A stretch of 17,478 nucleotides of DNA from Chloroflexi bacterium UBA4733 (lineage in GTDB: Bacteria > Chloroflexota > UBA4733): assembly GCA_002404055.1 (NCBI GenBank), contig DHIZ01000410.1, forward strand, positions 936 to 18,413, written 5' to 3'. The notes beneath the pieces are model-generated. The model ran no database searches. It saw only the letters and a list, made by a program, of their open reading frames with translations, and was not told where the DNA came from. Positions within the stretch are counted from its first letter, which is position 1. Every line of letters begins with the position of its first letter. Below are positions 7,914 through 14,567 of this stretch, in pieces. Made by a program: the position numbers and the translations under genes.

Positions 7914-8785
7914 GCAAGCCGTTCCAGCGCTCCTGGCGCTGCCGGGACCTGACGCTGCCGATTGGCCGGCGAACGCTGCTCATGGCAATCATCAACGTCA
8001 CGCCGGACTCCTTCTCCGGCGATGGACTGGATCACCATGTCGGCGCCGCGGTGGCCGCCGGACTGCAAGCGGTAGCGGATGGCGCCGACACGGTGGACAT
8101 CGGCGGTGAAAGCACCCGGCCGCGTAGCCAGCCAGTGCCGGAAGAGGAAGAACTCTCGCGCGTCATCCCGGTCATCAGGCAACTCACCCGCCAGACGGCG
8201 ATCCCCGTTTCGGTTGACACCAGTAAGCCGCGCGTCGCCGCGGAAGCGCTGGCGGCCGGCGCTCGTGTCGTTAACGACGTCAGCGGGCTAGCACTGGGCG
8301 ACGAGCTCGCTCGCCACGCGGCGGCGGCTGGGGCCGGACTCGTGCTGATGCGTTTCCCCGGCTTCCCGTTCAACCGTCCGCACTCCCGACCTCCCGATGC
8401 CGGTGATCTCATCGCCGAGGTGCGCGCCGCCCTCGCGGCGAGCGCGGCGCGAGCGCTGGCCGTCGGCGTGCTGCCGGAGTGTATTGTGCTCGACCCCGGC
8501 TTCGGCTTCGGTCTGCTGGCCCCCGACAGCATCCGGTTGTTGCGCCGCCTGGCGGAACTGCGTGAGCTGGGCTATCCCCTGTTGGCCGGCGTCTCCCGCA
8601 AAGGCTTCACCGGGCAGCCCGACCAGCTACCGGTCGCTGAACGCCAGTGGGGCACTGCCGCAGCGCACACCCTCGCCATTGTTAACGGCGCCAATCTGCT
8701 GCGCGTGCACGATGTCACCGCCGCCCGCCGTGTAGCCGCCTTCACCGACCTTGTAGTGCGCGATGGGGACGTTGCCGATGGCTGA
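7910..8785 (+). CDS. folP: Dihydropteroate synthase
   Basis: Condenses 6-hydroxymethyl-7,8-dihydropterin diphosphate with p-aminobenzoate to dihydropteroate; it is the sulfonamide target. Seen: MAIINVTPDSFSGDG (residues 25-39), DIGGESTRPRS (63-73), PVSVDTSKPRV (99-109), VVNDVSGL (120-127), DPGFGFG (195-201), AGVSRKGF (226-233, Lys231), and LLRVHDV (263-269). Deviations: the usual MHMxGxP after the fourth strand is LMRFPGFP (146-153), and the Lys/Thr/Asn of the usual GIGFGKTxxxN segment are not present (GFGFGLLAPDS). The start is TTG at 7910, overlapping the rluD stop (TTGA), so translational coupling is likely. The 3' end overlaps folK by 8 nt. Confidence 0.93.
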   Translation: MSKPFQRSWRCRDLTLPIGRRTLLMAIINVTPDSFSGDGLDHHVGAAVAAGLQAVADGADTVDIGGESTRPRSQPVPEEEELSRVIPVIRQLTRQTAIPVSVDTSKPRVAAEALAAGARVVNDVSGLALGDELARHAAAAGAGLVLMRFPGFPFNRPHSRPPDAGDLIAEVRAALAASAARALAVGVLPECIVLDPGFGFGLLAPDSIRLLRRLAELRELGYPLLAGVSRKGFTGQPDQLPVAERQWGTAAAHTLAIVNGANLLRVHDVTAARRVAAFTDLVVRDGDVADG

Positions 8786-9335
8786 CCTCTGGCTCAGCCT
8801 GGGCAGCAACCTGGGCAACCGCGAAGCAACGCTGCGCGACGCCTTGCGAGCGCTAAAGGCACGTGGCCTGGCCATCCGCGCTGTCTCCTCCTTGTACGCC
8901 ACCGCGCCGCAGGGAATCACCGACCAGCCGGAATTCCTCAACTGCGTGGCACGAGTACAGACGGACCTTCCTGCCAGGGAGGCGCTTCGCCAGTGTCAGG
9001 GGGTCGAAGCCTTGTACGGCCGCGAACGAACGCTACGCTGGGGGCCACGCACGCTGGATATCGATCTCCTCTTTTATGACAATCTCGTGAGCACCGATGC
9101 GGAACTTGAGTTGCCCCACCCACGGCTGTGGGAACGAGCGTTCGTCCTCGCTCCGCTGTTGGAACTCTGGCCTGATCTCACGACACCCGGCGGGGAACCG
9201 GCCCGTGATGTGCTCCAGCGCCTGAGCATGAGCCAGGGTGTGCGGCGTTGGGGGACGGTCGTTATCGGCGGGTGTGCGGTCGGCAACTTTAGGGTAGTGG
9301 TGAAGCATAATACGTTTGAAGATCGCGGAAGTTGA
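8778..9335 (+). CDS. folK: 2-amino-4-hydroxy-6-hydroxymethyldihydropteridine pyrophosphokinase
   Basis: Transfers pyrophosphate from ATP to 6-hydroxymethyl-7,8-dihydropterin, making the FolP substrate. Seen: LWLSLGSNLGNRE (residues 4-16), SSLYATAPQGITDQPEFLNC (37-56), and the Mg-binding motif RWGPRTLDIDLLFYDN (87-102) with D94 and D96, then LPHPRLWERAFVLAPLLEL. The ATG at 8778 has GGGG 8 nt upstream; an in-frame ATG at 8763 is possible. Residues after about 160 (VVIGGCAVGNFRVVV...) do not resemble the family and run 47 nt into the convergent PIN gene, so the original stop may have been lost when the downstream sequence changed. folB and folE are not nearby. Confidence 0.94.
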   Translation: MADLWLSLGSNLGNREATLRDALRALKARGLAIRAVSSLYATAPQGITDQPEFLNCVARVQTDLPAREALRQCQGVEALYGRERTLRWGPRTLDIDLLFYDNLVSTDAELELPHPRLWERAFVLAPLLELWPDLTTPGGEPARDVLQRLSMSQGVRRWGTVVIGGCAVGNFRVVVKHNTFEDRGS

Positions 9336-9723
9336 TGAAGTCAAGGTACCGCCGCGCCAAGTACCGCGTCAATGAGGCATCGTCAGTGAGGACCAAATAG
9401 TGCTTGCGGGTCGCGCGATGGAGTATACCCGCGTCGGTAAGGCCCAGCAGAACAAACTCAGGTTCCGCGCAAATCAGTTTCGCTGGCCGGTGCTGCTCAT
9501 CAATTACAAATCGACTCGAAGGGTCCGCCAGCATGGACGCCATGACCTCGAAAAATCCCTGGTGCCTGTCACCGTGTAATCTTCCAGCGAGATTGCTAAT
9601 TTCCGTCAGTATATGGGGCGTCACAGTGACTTGAGAGAGGTTCTGTAAGAGTTGAAGGAGCGCCTCATAATCTATGACAGCAAACGACTCGGTCCTCTTG
9701 AACCGGGAAACTGCTATTCGGAC
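9289..9723 (-). pseudogene. PIN-domain protein lacking its N-terminus, fused to the end of the CRISPR array
   Basis: PIN domains are Mg-dependent ribonucleases, often toxins. This gene keeps a segment I recognise from a PIN family: RFKRTESF, VTPHILTEISNLAGRL with the conserved Glu, LLGLTDAGIL with Asp, and YLVLTDDASLTRYL, ending FINFRDL. The family normally begins about 20 residues earlier with a strand ending in the first catalytic Asp (DTN-type); that part is missing. At that point the DNA becomes a CRISPR repeat remnant (9704-9723). The frame stays open through the array to an ATG at 9834 inside a spacer, so a chimeric 181-residue product is possible but would lack one active-site acid. 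No proper ribosome site was found. Its 3' end overlaps folK tail to tail. Most likely inactive. Confidence 0.7.
9704..9723 (-). repeat. Decayed partial CRISPR repeat at the PIN junction
   Basis: The 20 bases CGGGAAACTGCTATTCGGAC match the 3' part of the plus-strand repeats at 19 positions plus a one-base gap. The repeat ends exactly 37 nt before the next repeat, the same as the spacer length, so it was once the array's terminal repeat. The other half, including GTTTCAAT, is absent and replaced by PIN coding sequence. Confidence 0.75.
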
Positions 9724-9760
9724 CAGCCGTAGCGGGGGTCGCGCGACTGCGGCACCAGAG

Positions 9761-9946
9761 GTTTCAATCTCTAATTCGGGATAACTGCTGTTCGGACCCC
9801 TCCAGGGCGTCGTCGCTGGCGTCCTCCGCAGCATGTTTCAATCCCTCATTCGGGATAACTGCCATTCGGACTTGCCGCCCTGGTTGCGGCTGTGCAGCAT
9901 CGACTTCGGGTTTCAATCCCTCATTCGGGATAACTGCCATTCGGAC
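9761..9946 (-). CRISPR. Short CRISPR array, three 37-nt repeats and two spacers (plus a decayed unit beyond)
   Basis: Repeats lie at 9761-9797, 9835-9871 and 9910-9946, with spacers at 9798-9834 (37 nt) and 9872-9909 (38 nt). The last two repeats are identical, beginning GTTTCAATCCCTC and ending CCATTCGGAC on the plus strand. The first has four substitutions (including TCTCTAATT and CTGTTC). A spacer-length gap of 37 nt (9724-9760) leads to a more decayed partial repeat. The minus strand of the repeat ends in ATTGAAAC, the typical 5' handle of mature crRNA, and decay increases towards low coordinates. Both indicate transcription on the minus strand, the same direction as the cas genes, with the leader at the high-coordinate side. 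No spacer target is recognised. Confidence 0.95.
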
Positions 9947-10218
9947 CGCTCCCGAACAGTCCATCAGGAATGCCTTCGGATCGCGCAAGAATGCCTCGTG
10001 GTGGGGCGACGCGGAAAATTGCGAGCATCGGCGCTGAAGACACTGGGGTGCGGCGGTTTCAACCGCCGTGGCGAGAGTATCGGTTGTCAAGGTGCGTGCG
10101 CCCCAGAGGCGACCGGTCCATCACCCGGCTGCGAGCGTCCCCGCGTGGCCGAGTCGGCGCTCCGATCCTCGCGGCGAGGCGCTGGTACGAAGTATAGCGA
10201 ACGCGGCGCAACCGCGCC
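9947..10218 (-). promoter_or_regulatory. Presumed CRISPR leader between cas2 and the array
   Basis: These 272 bp separate the cas2 stop from the leader-side repeat and hold no credible gene. They are not AT-rich. Seen: a perfect hairpin CGGCGGTT-TC-AACCGCCG at 10051-10068, and a direct repeat GAATGCCT at 9968-9975 and 9989-9996, spaced 21 bp (two helical turns), 22 and 43 bp from the array edge. A leader role is inferred from position and crRNA orientation. No promoter pair is clear; read-through from cas2 is possible. Confidence 0.5.
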
Positions 10219-10545
10219 TCAGACGACATAGGCCACCGCTTCCACGGGTGGTGCGCCGCCGATCGCTACCACGCGACTCTCGCATGCGGCGCAGACGCGA
10301 TAGATGCGTACATGGTCCTGCGCCGGCCGGATCTCCCGGGCGAGACGCGCCGCCAACTCCACCTGCTGGCGCTTCGTGAGATAACACTCGAAGACGCTGT
10401 ACTGGACCCAGGCGCCGAAACCGCTCAGCAGCCGGTGGACCCGCCCCCGGCGCCGATCATCGGGGATGTCGTAGCTGACCAGCACGAACTCGGTGTCGGT
10501 ATGGCAGCCGGCCACGACCGGAGCGCCGCTCGCCGCGCGCTGCAC
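10219..10545 (-). CDS. cas2: CRISPR-associated Cas2
   Basis: Cas2 is the small ferredoxin-fold subunit that bridges two Cas1 dimers in the spacer-integration complex. Seen: FVLVSYDIPDDRRRGRVHRL with the conserved Asp of the first strand, then LLSGFGAWVQYSVFECYLTK, and RIYRVCAACESRV near the end. The GTG at 10545 is chosen because GGGAGGT lies about 8 nt upstream; it gives 108 residues, slightly long for the family because of about 19 residues before the first strand. Upstream codons of the open frame lie inside cas1 and are not used. It follows the cas1 stop by 16 nt and is the last cas gene before the array. Confidence 0.95.
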   Translation of the reverse strand: MQRAASGAPVVAGCHTDTEFVLVSYDIPDDRRRGRVHRLLSGFGAWVQYSVFECYLTKRQQVELAARLAREIRPAQDHVRIYRVCAACESRVVAIGGAPPVEAVAYVV

Positions 10546-10561
10546 GTCCCCTACCTCCCGC

Positions 10562-11578
10562 TTAGCGCACCGTGAACGGCCGGTAGGCCGGCGTCTCGCC
10601 GAGCAGGGCCTTGCCAAGCAGGCGCGCCTGCAACTCCAAGTAGCGCCGGTACGTGACCCGATACCCGAAGACCGGATGCTCGATCTCCTGGTTGAGCCGG
10701 GCCTCGAATTGCTCCAAGAAGGCCCGGCGGCCCGGTTCGTTGAGGCGACAGCTGCCCAGCTCCGTGACGAAGTGGTCCGCCCCGAGGACCCGCCGATTGA
10801 CGCACGCGAGGACCACCGAATCGGCGATGATCGGGCGGAACTCCTCCATCAGGTCTAGGGCGACCGCCGGCCGCCCGTACTGCGCCGCGTGGAGGTAGCC
10901 GACGTAGGGATCCAGACCCGCCGTCTGGGCGGCCGCGATCACCTTCTGGGTGAGCAGCGCGTAGCCGAAGCTGAGCATGGCGTTCACGGGGTCCGGCGGC
11001 GGGCGCCGGAGGCGGCGACTGAAGCCGAGCGGCTGCCGCAGGAGATGGGCGAAGACGCCGAAGTAGGCGGCCGAGGCCGCCCCCTCCACCCCGAGCAGGC
11101 TCGGCACGCTCTCCACGCCTTCGGCTGCCGTGATGCCCCGCTTGAGCGATTCGGCCGCCGGCAACAGATCCGCCGACGCGAGCGTGCGCTGCTGCCGGAG
11201 CAGGAGGGTGCGCATGTTGCTCAACTTGCCGGAGACGAAGCGCCGGGCCAACGCCAGGCGCTGGGCGGGGTCATGGTGGGCGCGGTGCTGGGCGATGCGC
11301 AGGTGGACGTGGCGGGAGGGCTCGGGGAGCAGCATGCCCCGGTACTGGCCGTGGGCGCCGAGGTAACAGACGGGGATGGCCCGCTCCAGCAACGCGCCGA
11401 TGGCGGAAGCGGTCAGCGTCACCTCCCCCAGCACCACCACATCGTCGAGCTTGAGCAGCGGGATCTCCACTGTGCGCTTCTCTCGCCCGGTACGACGGTC
11501 TTCCGGCACCTGGACCTGTAAGCAATCTCCGTCGAGGCGGACCAGGGAGCGCGGCTCGGTGAGGTACAACGTTGGCAT
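10562..11578 (-). CDS. cas1: CRISPR-associated endonuclease/integrase Cas1
   Basis: Cas1 is the metal-dependent integrase that inserts new spacers at the leader-repeat junction. Seen: the N-terminal beta domain (MPTLYLTEPRSLVRLDGDCL, residues 1-20), then the helical domain with the expected acidic/His triad: E165 in VEGAASAAYF, H230 in PYVGYLHAAQYGR, and D242/E245 in ALDLMEEFRP. Length 338 residues is typical. The ATG at 11578 shares one base with the cas4 stop (TGATG), and GGAGGAG lies just upstream. All catalytic residues are intact, so the adaptation module could be active. Confidence 0.97.
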   Translation of the reverse strand: MPTLYLTEPRSLVRLDGDCLQVQVPEDRRTGREKRTVEIPLLKLDDVVVLGEVTLTASAIGALLERAIPVCYLGAHGQYRGMLLPEPSRHVHLRIAQHRAHHDPAQRLALARRFVSGKLSNMRTLLLRQQRTLASADLLPAAESLKRGITAAEGVESVPSLLGVEGAASAAYFGVFAHLLRQPLGFSRRLRRPPPDPVNAMLSFGYALLTQKVIAAAQTAGLDPYVGYLHAAQYGRPAVALDLMEEFRPIIADSVVLACVNRRVLGADHFVTELGSCRLNEPGRRAFLEQFEARLNQEIEHPVFGYRVTYRRYLELQARLLGKALLGETPAYRPFTVR

Positions 11579-12255
11579 CAAGTCTCCTCCCGCCGTGAAG
11601 TCCCATCCACCTCGTGGTCCGGGTCCCCTTCCGCCGACCAGGCGCTGGCCACGGCGGGCGCGCCCATTGCCTTGAGCGCGAGCACTTCGCGGGGCAGGCA
11701 GATGGGCGCGAGGCTGCAGTCGCGCCACTTGGCGGGCCGGTCGATCGGGTCCGGCATGCGCCCGGCCGCCAGCAGGTCCCGCATGGCCGTGAGCGTGGCC
11801 ATAGTCTGCGCGCGCAGTTCCGGCGTGAAAGGGACCGCTTCGCGCCGCCGATTGCCGTGGTAGAAGATCGCCCCTTCGGGCACGGGCCGGCCCGTGCGCT
11901 CCTCCAGGCAGAGCGCCTGGGCGCAGAGCTGGACGTGGTCGTTGGTCCAGCGCCCCATCCGGCCCCGCTTGTACTCCACCGGCCGCCATACGCCGTGGGC
12001 TTCCTCGATCAGATCAGCGAAGCCGGCGATGCGCAGGCGCTCCGAGTAGAGGTAGACGCGACGCAGGACCGCCTCACCATCGACAGTGCCTCCGCCGCCG
12101 AGATCGACCCGCTCGTGCTGCAGGAGGCCCTCCAGCACGTATTCGTTGCGCACCATCTCGCCCTGGACGAACTCGATCCAGAAGCGACGCGGACAGTAGA
12201 GGAAGGCGTTGAGGTGAGAAATGGGCAGGTACTCCGGTAGCTCGAATTCGGTCAT
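11578..12255 (-). CDS. cas4: CRISPR-associated exonuclease Cas4
   Basis: Cas4 trims pre-spacers and helps select PAM-bearing ends. It is a RecB-family nuclease that usually holds a 4Fe-4S cluster on four cysteines. Seen: CPRRFW with Cys21, LLQHERVD with His47, GFADLIE with Asp81, VEYKRGR with Glu94/Lys96, and QLCAQALCLEE with Gln109. The C-terminal cysteine group reads KWRDCSLAPICLP: Cys180 and Cys186 are present, but the position three before Cys180, usually the second cluster ligand, is Trp177. The last ~35 residues are a polar tail. The ATG at 12255 has GAGGAGG upstream and overlaps the cas6 stop by 4 nt (ATGA). Confidence 0.95.
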   Translation of the reverse strand: MTEFELPEYLPISHLNAFLYCPRRFWIEFVQGEMVRNEYVLEGLLQHERVDLGGGGTVDGEAVLRRVYLYSERLRIAGFADLIEEAHGVWRPVEYKRGRMGRWTNDHVQLCAQALCLEERTGRPVPEGAIFYHGNRRREAVPFTPELRAQTMATLTAMRDLLAAGRMPDPIDRPAKWRDCSLAPICLPREVLALKAMGAPAVASAWSAEGDPDHEVDGTSRREET

Positions 12256-13208
12256 GGTCGCCTCCTCGTCTGCCCCATGCCCTGCGCCGTCTTGTAGCCG
12301 GTCCCGCCGTAGCAGGCGAAGTCGGCCAGGGCGTTGAGTTGCCACAACCCTCGTTCGGTGGTGGCACGAAACTCGTAGCGGACCCAGCCGGTAAAGCCCT
12401 TCTGAGGGAAGCGACCGTAGTCCAAAGTCACGGTTCGGAGTTCGTAGTCCGCCACCAGACCCCTGCCGGCGACATCGGCGACCGCCCGGCCGTCTATCCG
12501 TAGCGGCGGCGGCGCGAAGGCATTCCACTTGCGCGCCCAGCTCTCCCATACCCAACGGGGCTGCGGAAAGAGTTCGATGCGTTTCCGATCATCCCGGCTC
12601 GGACTGATGACGCCTGCCGTCTCGCTGGCGCCCCCATTGTCCCCGGCGCGCTCGCCCAGCGCCACAGCGATGGTCGCAACACCGTTGGTCGCCGCTCTTT
12701 GCACCCCGTCACCCATGCTGAAGGCGGTGGGGGTGGCAAATTCTACTGTAATCCCTGTCACAGCGCCGGCCTGAGCGAGCAGGCCAGCGAAGGTCGCCCA
12801 GCCGGTCCAGCCGCTGCTGTCAGGCACGAAGCTCACGCGCGTGAGGGCGAACTCGGCGTCGTGGAGCCGCCAGATGGGGCTCCCACCACCAGGCAGACAC
12901 CGCTGGACGAAGGCATGGAAGACACGGCGGTCGAGCACGGTGCAGCGGAGCGCCACCGTCGGGCCCGGCTGGCGCCCATTCTCCCCGAGCACGGCGACGG
13001 TGAAGGGGCGAAGGGCATTGGGATGGTGCAACTCGTCGGTCAAGGAAGGATTGACCGCCTGCAGCCAGCGCAGGAACGCGGCGTGGACCTGGCGCTGATA
13101 GTCACCACTCGGCCGAGGTCCGGATCGCCAGAGGAGGTCGAGAGTGCAGGCCCACAACTCGGCCTCACCGCCGGGTGTAACGGAAGAGACGCCGTGCAGT
13201 ACGCTCAT
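12252..13208 (-). CDS. cas6: CRISPR repeat endoribonuclease Cas6
   Basis: Cas6 cuts the pre-crRNA within each repeat, leaving the 8-nt ATTGAAAC handle seen in the array. Seen: an N-terminal RAMP strand (AELWACTLDLLWRSG), QVHAAFLRWL with His42 as a candidate catalytic His, NALRPFTVAVL, a second RAMP domain with KGFTGWVRYEF, and the C-terminal glycine-rich loop ACYGGTGYKTAQGMGQTRR (about residues 299-317). Length 318 residues is somewhat long; residues about 165-205 are a variable insert. The ATG at 13208 overlaps the upstream stop (ATGA); a TTG three codons earlier is less likely. The glycine loop and position leave little doubt. Confidence 0.92.
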   Translation of the reverse strand: MSVLHGVSSVTPGGEAELWACTLDLLWRSGPRPSGDYQRQVHAAFLRWLQAVNPSLTDELHHPNALRPFTVAVLGENGRQPGPTVALRCTVLDRRVFHAFVQRCLPGGGSPIWRLHDAEFALTRVSFVPDSSGWTGWATFAGLLAQAGAVTGITVEFATPTAFSMGDGVQRAATNGVATIAVALGERAGDNGGASETAGVISPSRDDRKRIELFPQPRWVWESWARKWNAFAPPPLRIDGRAVADVAGRGLVADYELRTVTLDYGRFPQKGFTGWVRYEFRATTERGLWQLNALADFACYGGTGYKTAQGMGQTRRRP

Positions 13209-13888
13209 ATAATCCAACCTGGATCTTGGGAGGCATCGGCCCGCCGCTGTGCCGCACTGGCTGGACGCAAGCGAGCGGCCGCGAAAAACATGGCGCTACC
13301 CATGACCACGAGATAGTTCCGGGCGGTACCGTCGACGAACGTGACCTCCAGGTCCCGCCCAATCCACCCTTCGGAGCGGCAGAGCTGTCGCAACTTGCCG
13401 GCGAGTGGGGTATCCGCGCGCGCCGCAAAGAACGGCACGTACTGGTCGCGAAACGCACGGATGAGCACGGGCGGGAGGGGGACGCCCTCGGCATCCAGAT
13501 TGAGATCGCACGCGGCGGCCTCCTGATAGCAGTAGCGGTCTTCCCACGCCGATCGGATCATGTCACCCTGATGCAGCCGGAAGCGCACGGTCGGACGCTG
13601 CTCTGGCGGGCGCATCCGGGTGAGTACACAGAAGAGCCGGTCTTCCGGCTCCGGGCGAAGGGGCGTCAGTATTGCCGGGAGCGTTGCCTGCCAGTCAGCC
13701 AGTTGGTCGAACCACTCTGCTTCGTAGTTTTGGACGACGTGGAGCGCATCGTAGCGGAGGATATCGTTGCTGGACAGGTCGTGCCGCGGGTCGTAGATCA
13801 GGGCGGCCGGCGGGTCGAAGCTCTCGCGAAAGCTGAAGCGCGCTCTGGTGATCGCGTGGTCTTCACGCTGCTTGCCGAGCCACTGCAA
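13205..13888 (-). CDS. Divergent Cas5-like protein in the Csc1 position (uncertain)
   Basis: The gene sits between csc2 and cas6, where type I-D loci carry csc1 (Cas5), the subunit that holds the crRNA 5' handle. I do not recognise clear Csc1 sequence. Seen: a strand-like start (ITRARFSFRESFDPPAALIY), the helical stretch RYDALHVVQNYEAEWFDQLA, and later strands (PTVRFRLHQGDMIR, RDLEVTFVDGTARNYLVVMG). The start is unclear. TTG at 13888 is given here; GTG at 13960 would overlap csc2 by 98 nt. A GTGA overlap at 13866, matching the junction style of the neighbours, is one base out of frame and would give MKTT before ITRARF if a base were restored. Assignment is by position only. Confidence 0.5.
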   Translation of the reverse strand: MQWLGKQREDHAITRARFSFRESFDPPAALIYDPRHDLSSNDILRYDALHVVQNYEAEWFDQLADWQATLPAILTPLRPEPEDRLFCVLTRMRPPEQRPTVRFRLHQGDMIRSAWEDRYCYQEAAACDLNLDAEGVPLPPVLIRAFRDQYVPFFAARADTPLAGKLRQLCRSEGWIGRDLEVTFVDGTARNYLVVMGSAMFFAAARLRPASAAQRRADASQDPGWII

Positions 13889-14564
13889 GAACTCTGGCCA
13901 GTTCGTTGATGAGGTCTGGCGGCGAACGCAGGATGTTGGCGATGACGTAGGCCAGTTCACCTGGCATCACGTCCTTCAACGTCTCCATGTCCAGGAAGTG
14001 AGCTTCCGGCTTGACGTACTCCTCCTCGTAGATGCTGGTCGACGCGGCGCCGGTGATCGGATTGCGCATCGTGCCGTTGTCGAACGTGGCATTGCCGGTG
14101 CGCTTCCCAAGAACCTGCGCCGTGCCATCCAGGGAAAAGGCGTCGCTGGTCATCACCCGGGACTTCTGCGCCCCGCCGCCGCCGACGGCAAAGCCATACA
14201 GGAGACAATCGATGCAGTGTTCGCAAGGAGCATTGGTGTTGATGGCGCAGGGCAGCTTCGTTTTCGGGCTCACGTGCAGCATCTCCACCTCGCGCAGAAC
14301 TTCACGGCCTGCACGTCGCTCGACCGCCGTCTGCTTCCGCTTGCTCATAACCACGCGGCGGATCACCTCGGCGCGGGTACGTCCGGCCCGTACGGTCTCT
14401 TTGACCAGACCTTCACCGCTGCCCTCCGTGCGAAAAATCGTTTCCGACTCCGTGAGTCGCACGATAACTAAGGTCGTGTAGCGCCCGAGTGGGAAGTTCT
14501 GGTAGGTGGGGACGAGCAGACGACGCTCGGCATACCCGTCAAGTGTTGGAAGGATCGTTGCCAT
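13863..14564 (-). CDS. csc2: Type I-D CRISPR Cas7 backbone protein Csc2
   Basis: Csc2 (Cas7d) polymerises along the crRNA spacer as the backbone of the type I-D complex. Seen: the N-terminal FPLGRYTTLVIVRLTES (residues 24-40) and IFRTEG, VVMSKRKQTAVERRAGREVL (71-90), a zinc-type cysteine cluster (C106, C114, C117, C120) leading into LLYGFAVGGGGAQKSRVMTS (121-140), DAFSL, then NGTMRNPITG and LAYVIANILRS. At 233 residues it is shorter than the family as I know it (about 300-350): the usual segment after NILR, which carries a Tyr-Gly-Ala turn and more strands, is not present in any frame. The ATG at 14564 follows the upstream stop by 3 nt, with AAGGAAG as ribosome site. Confidence 0.9.
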   Translation of the reverse strand: MATILPTLDGYAERRLLVPTYQNFPLGRYTTLVIVRLTESETIFRTEGSGEGLVKETVRAGRTRAEVIRRVVMSKRKQTAVERRAGREVLREVEMLHVSPKTKLPCAINTNAPCEHCIDCLLYGFAVGGGGAQKSRVMTSDAFSLDGTAQVLGKRTGNATFDNGTMRNPITGAASTSIYEEEYVKPEAHFLDMETLKDVMPGELAYVIANILRSPPDLINELARVLAVARQAA

Positions 14565-14567
14565 GAG

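Noticed and set aside
10051..10068. Additional CRISPR repeat, because of the GTTTCAA word
   Set aside because: Only this short word matches; it is the loop of a hairpin and lies at the wrong spacing from the array.
9764..10090. Minus-strand open frame of 108 codons with a repeated RMAVIPNEGLK motif
   Set aside because: The repeated peptide is the translation of the CRISPR repeats, and the remainder is leader. It is not a repeat protein.
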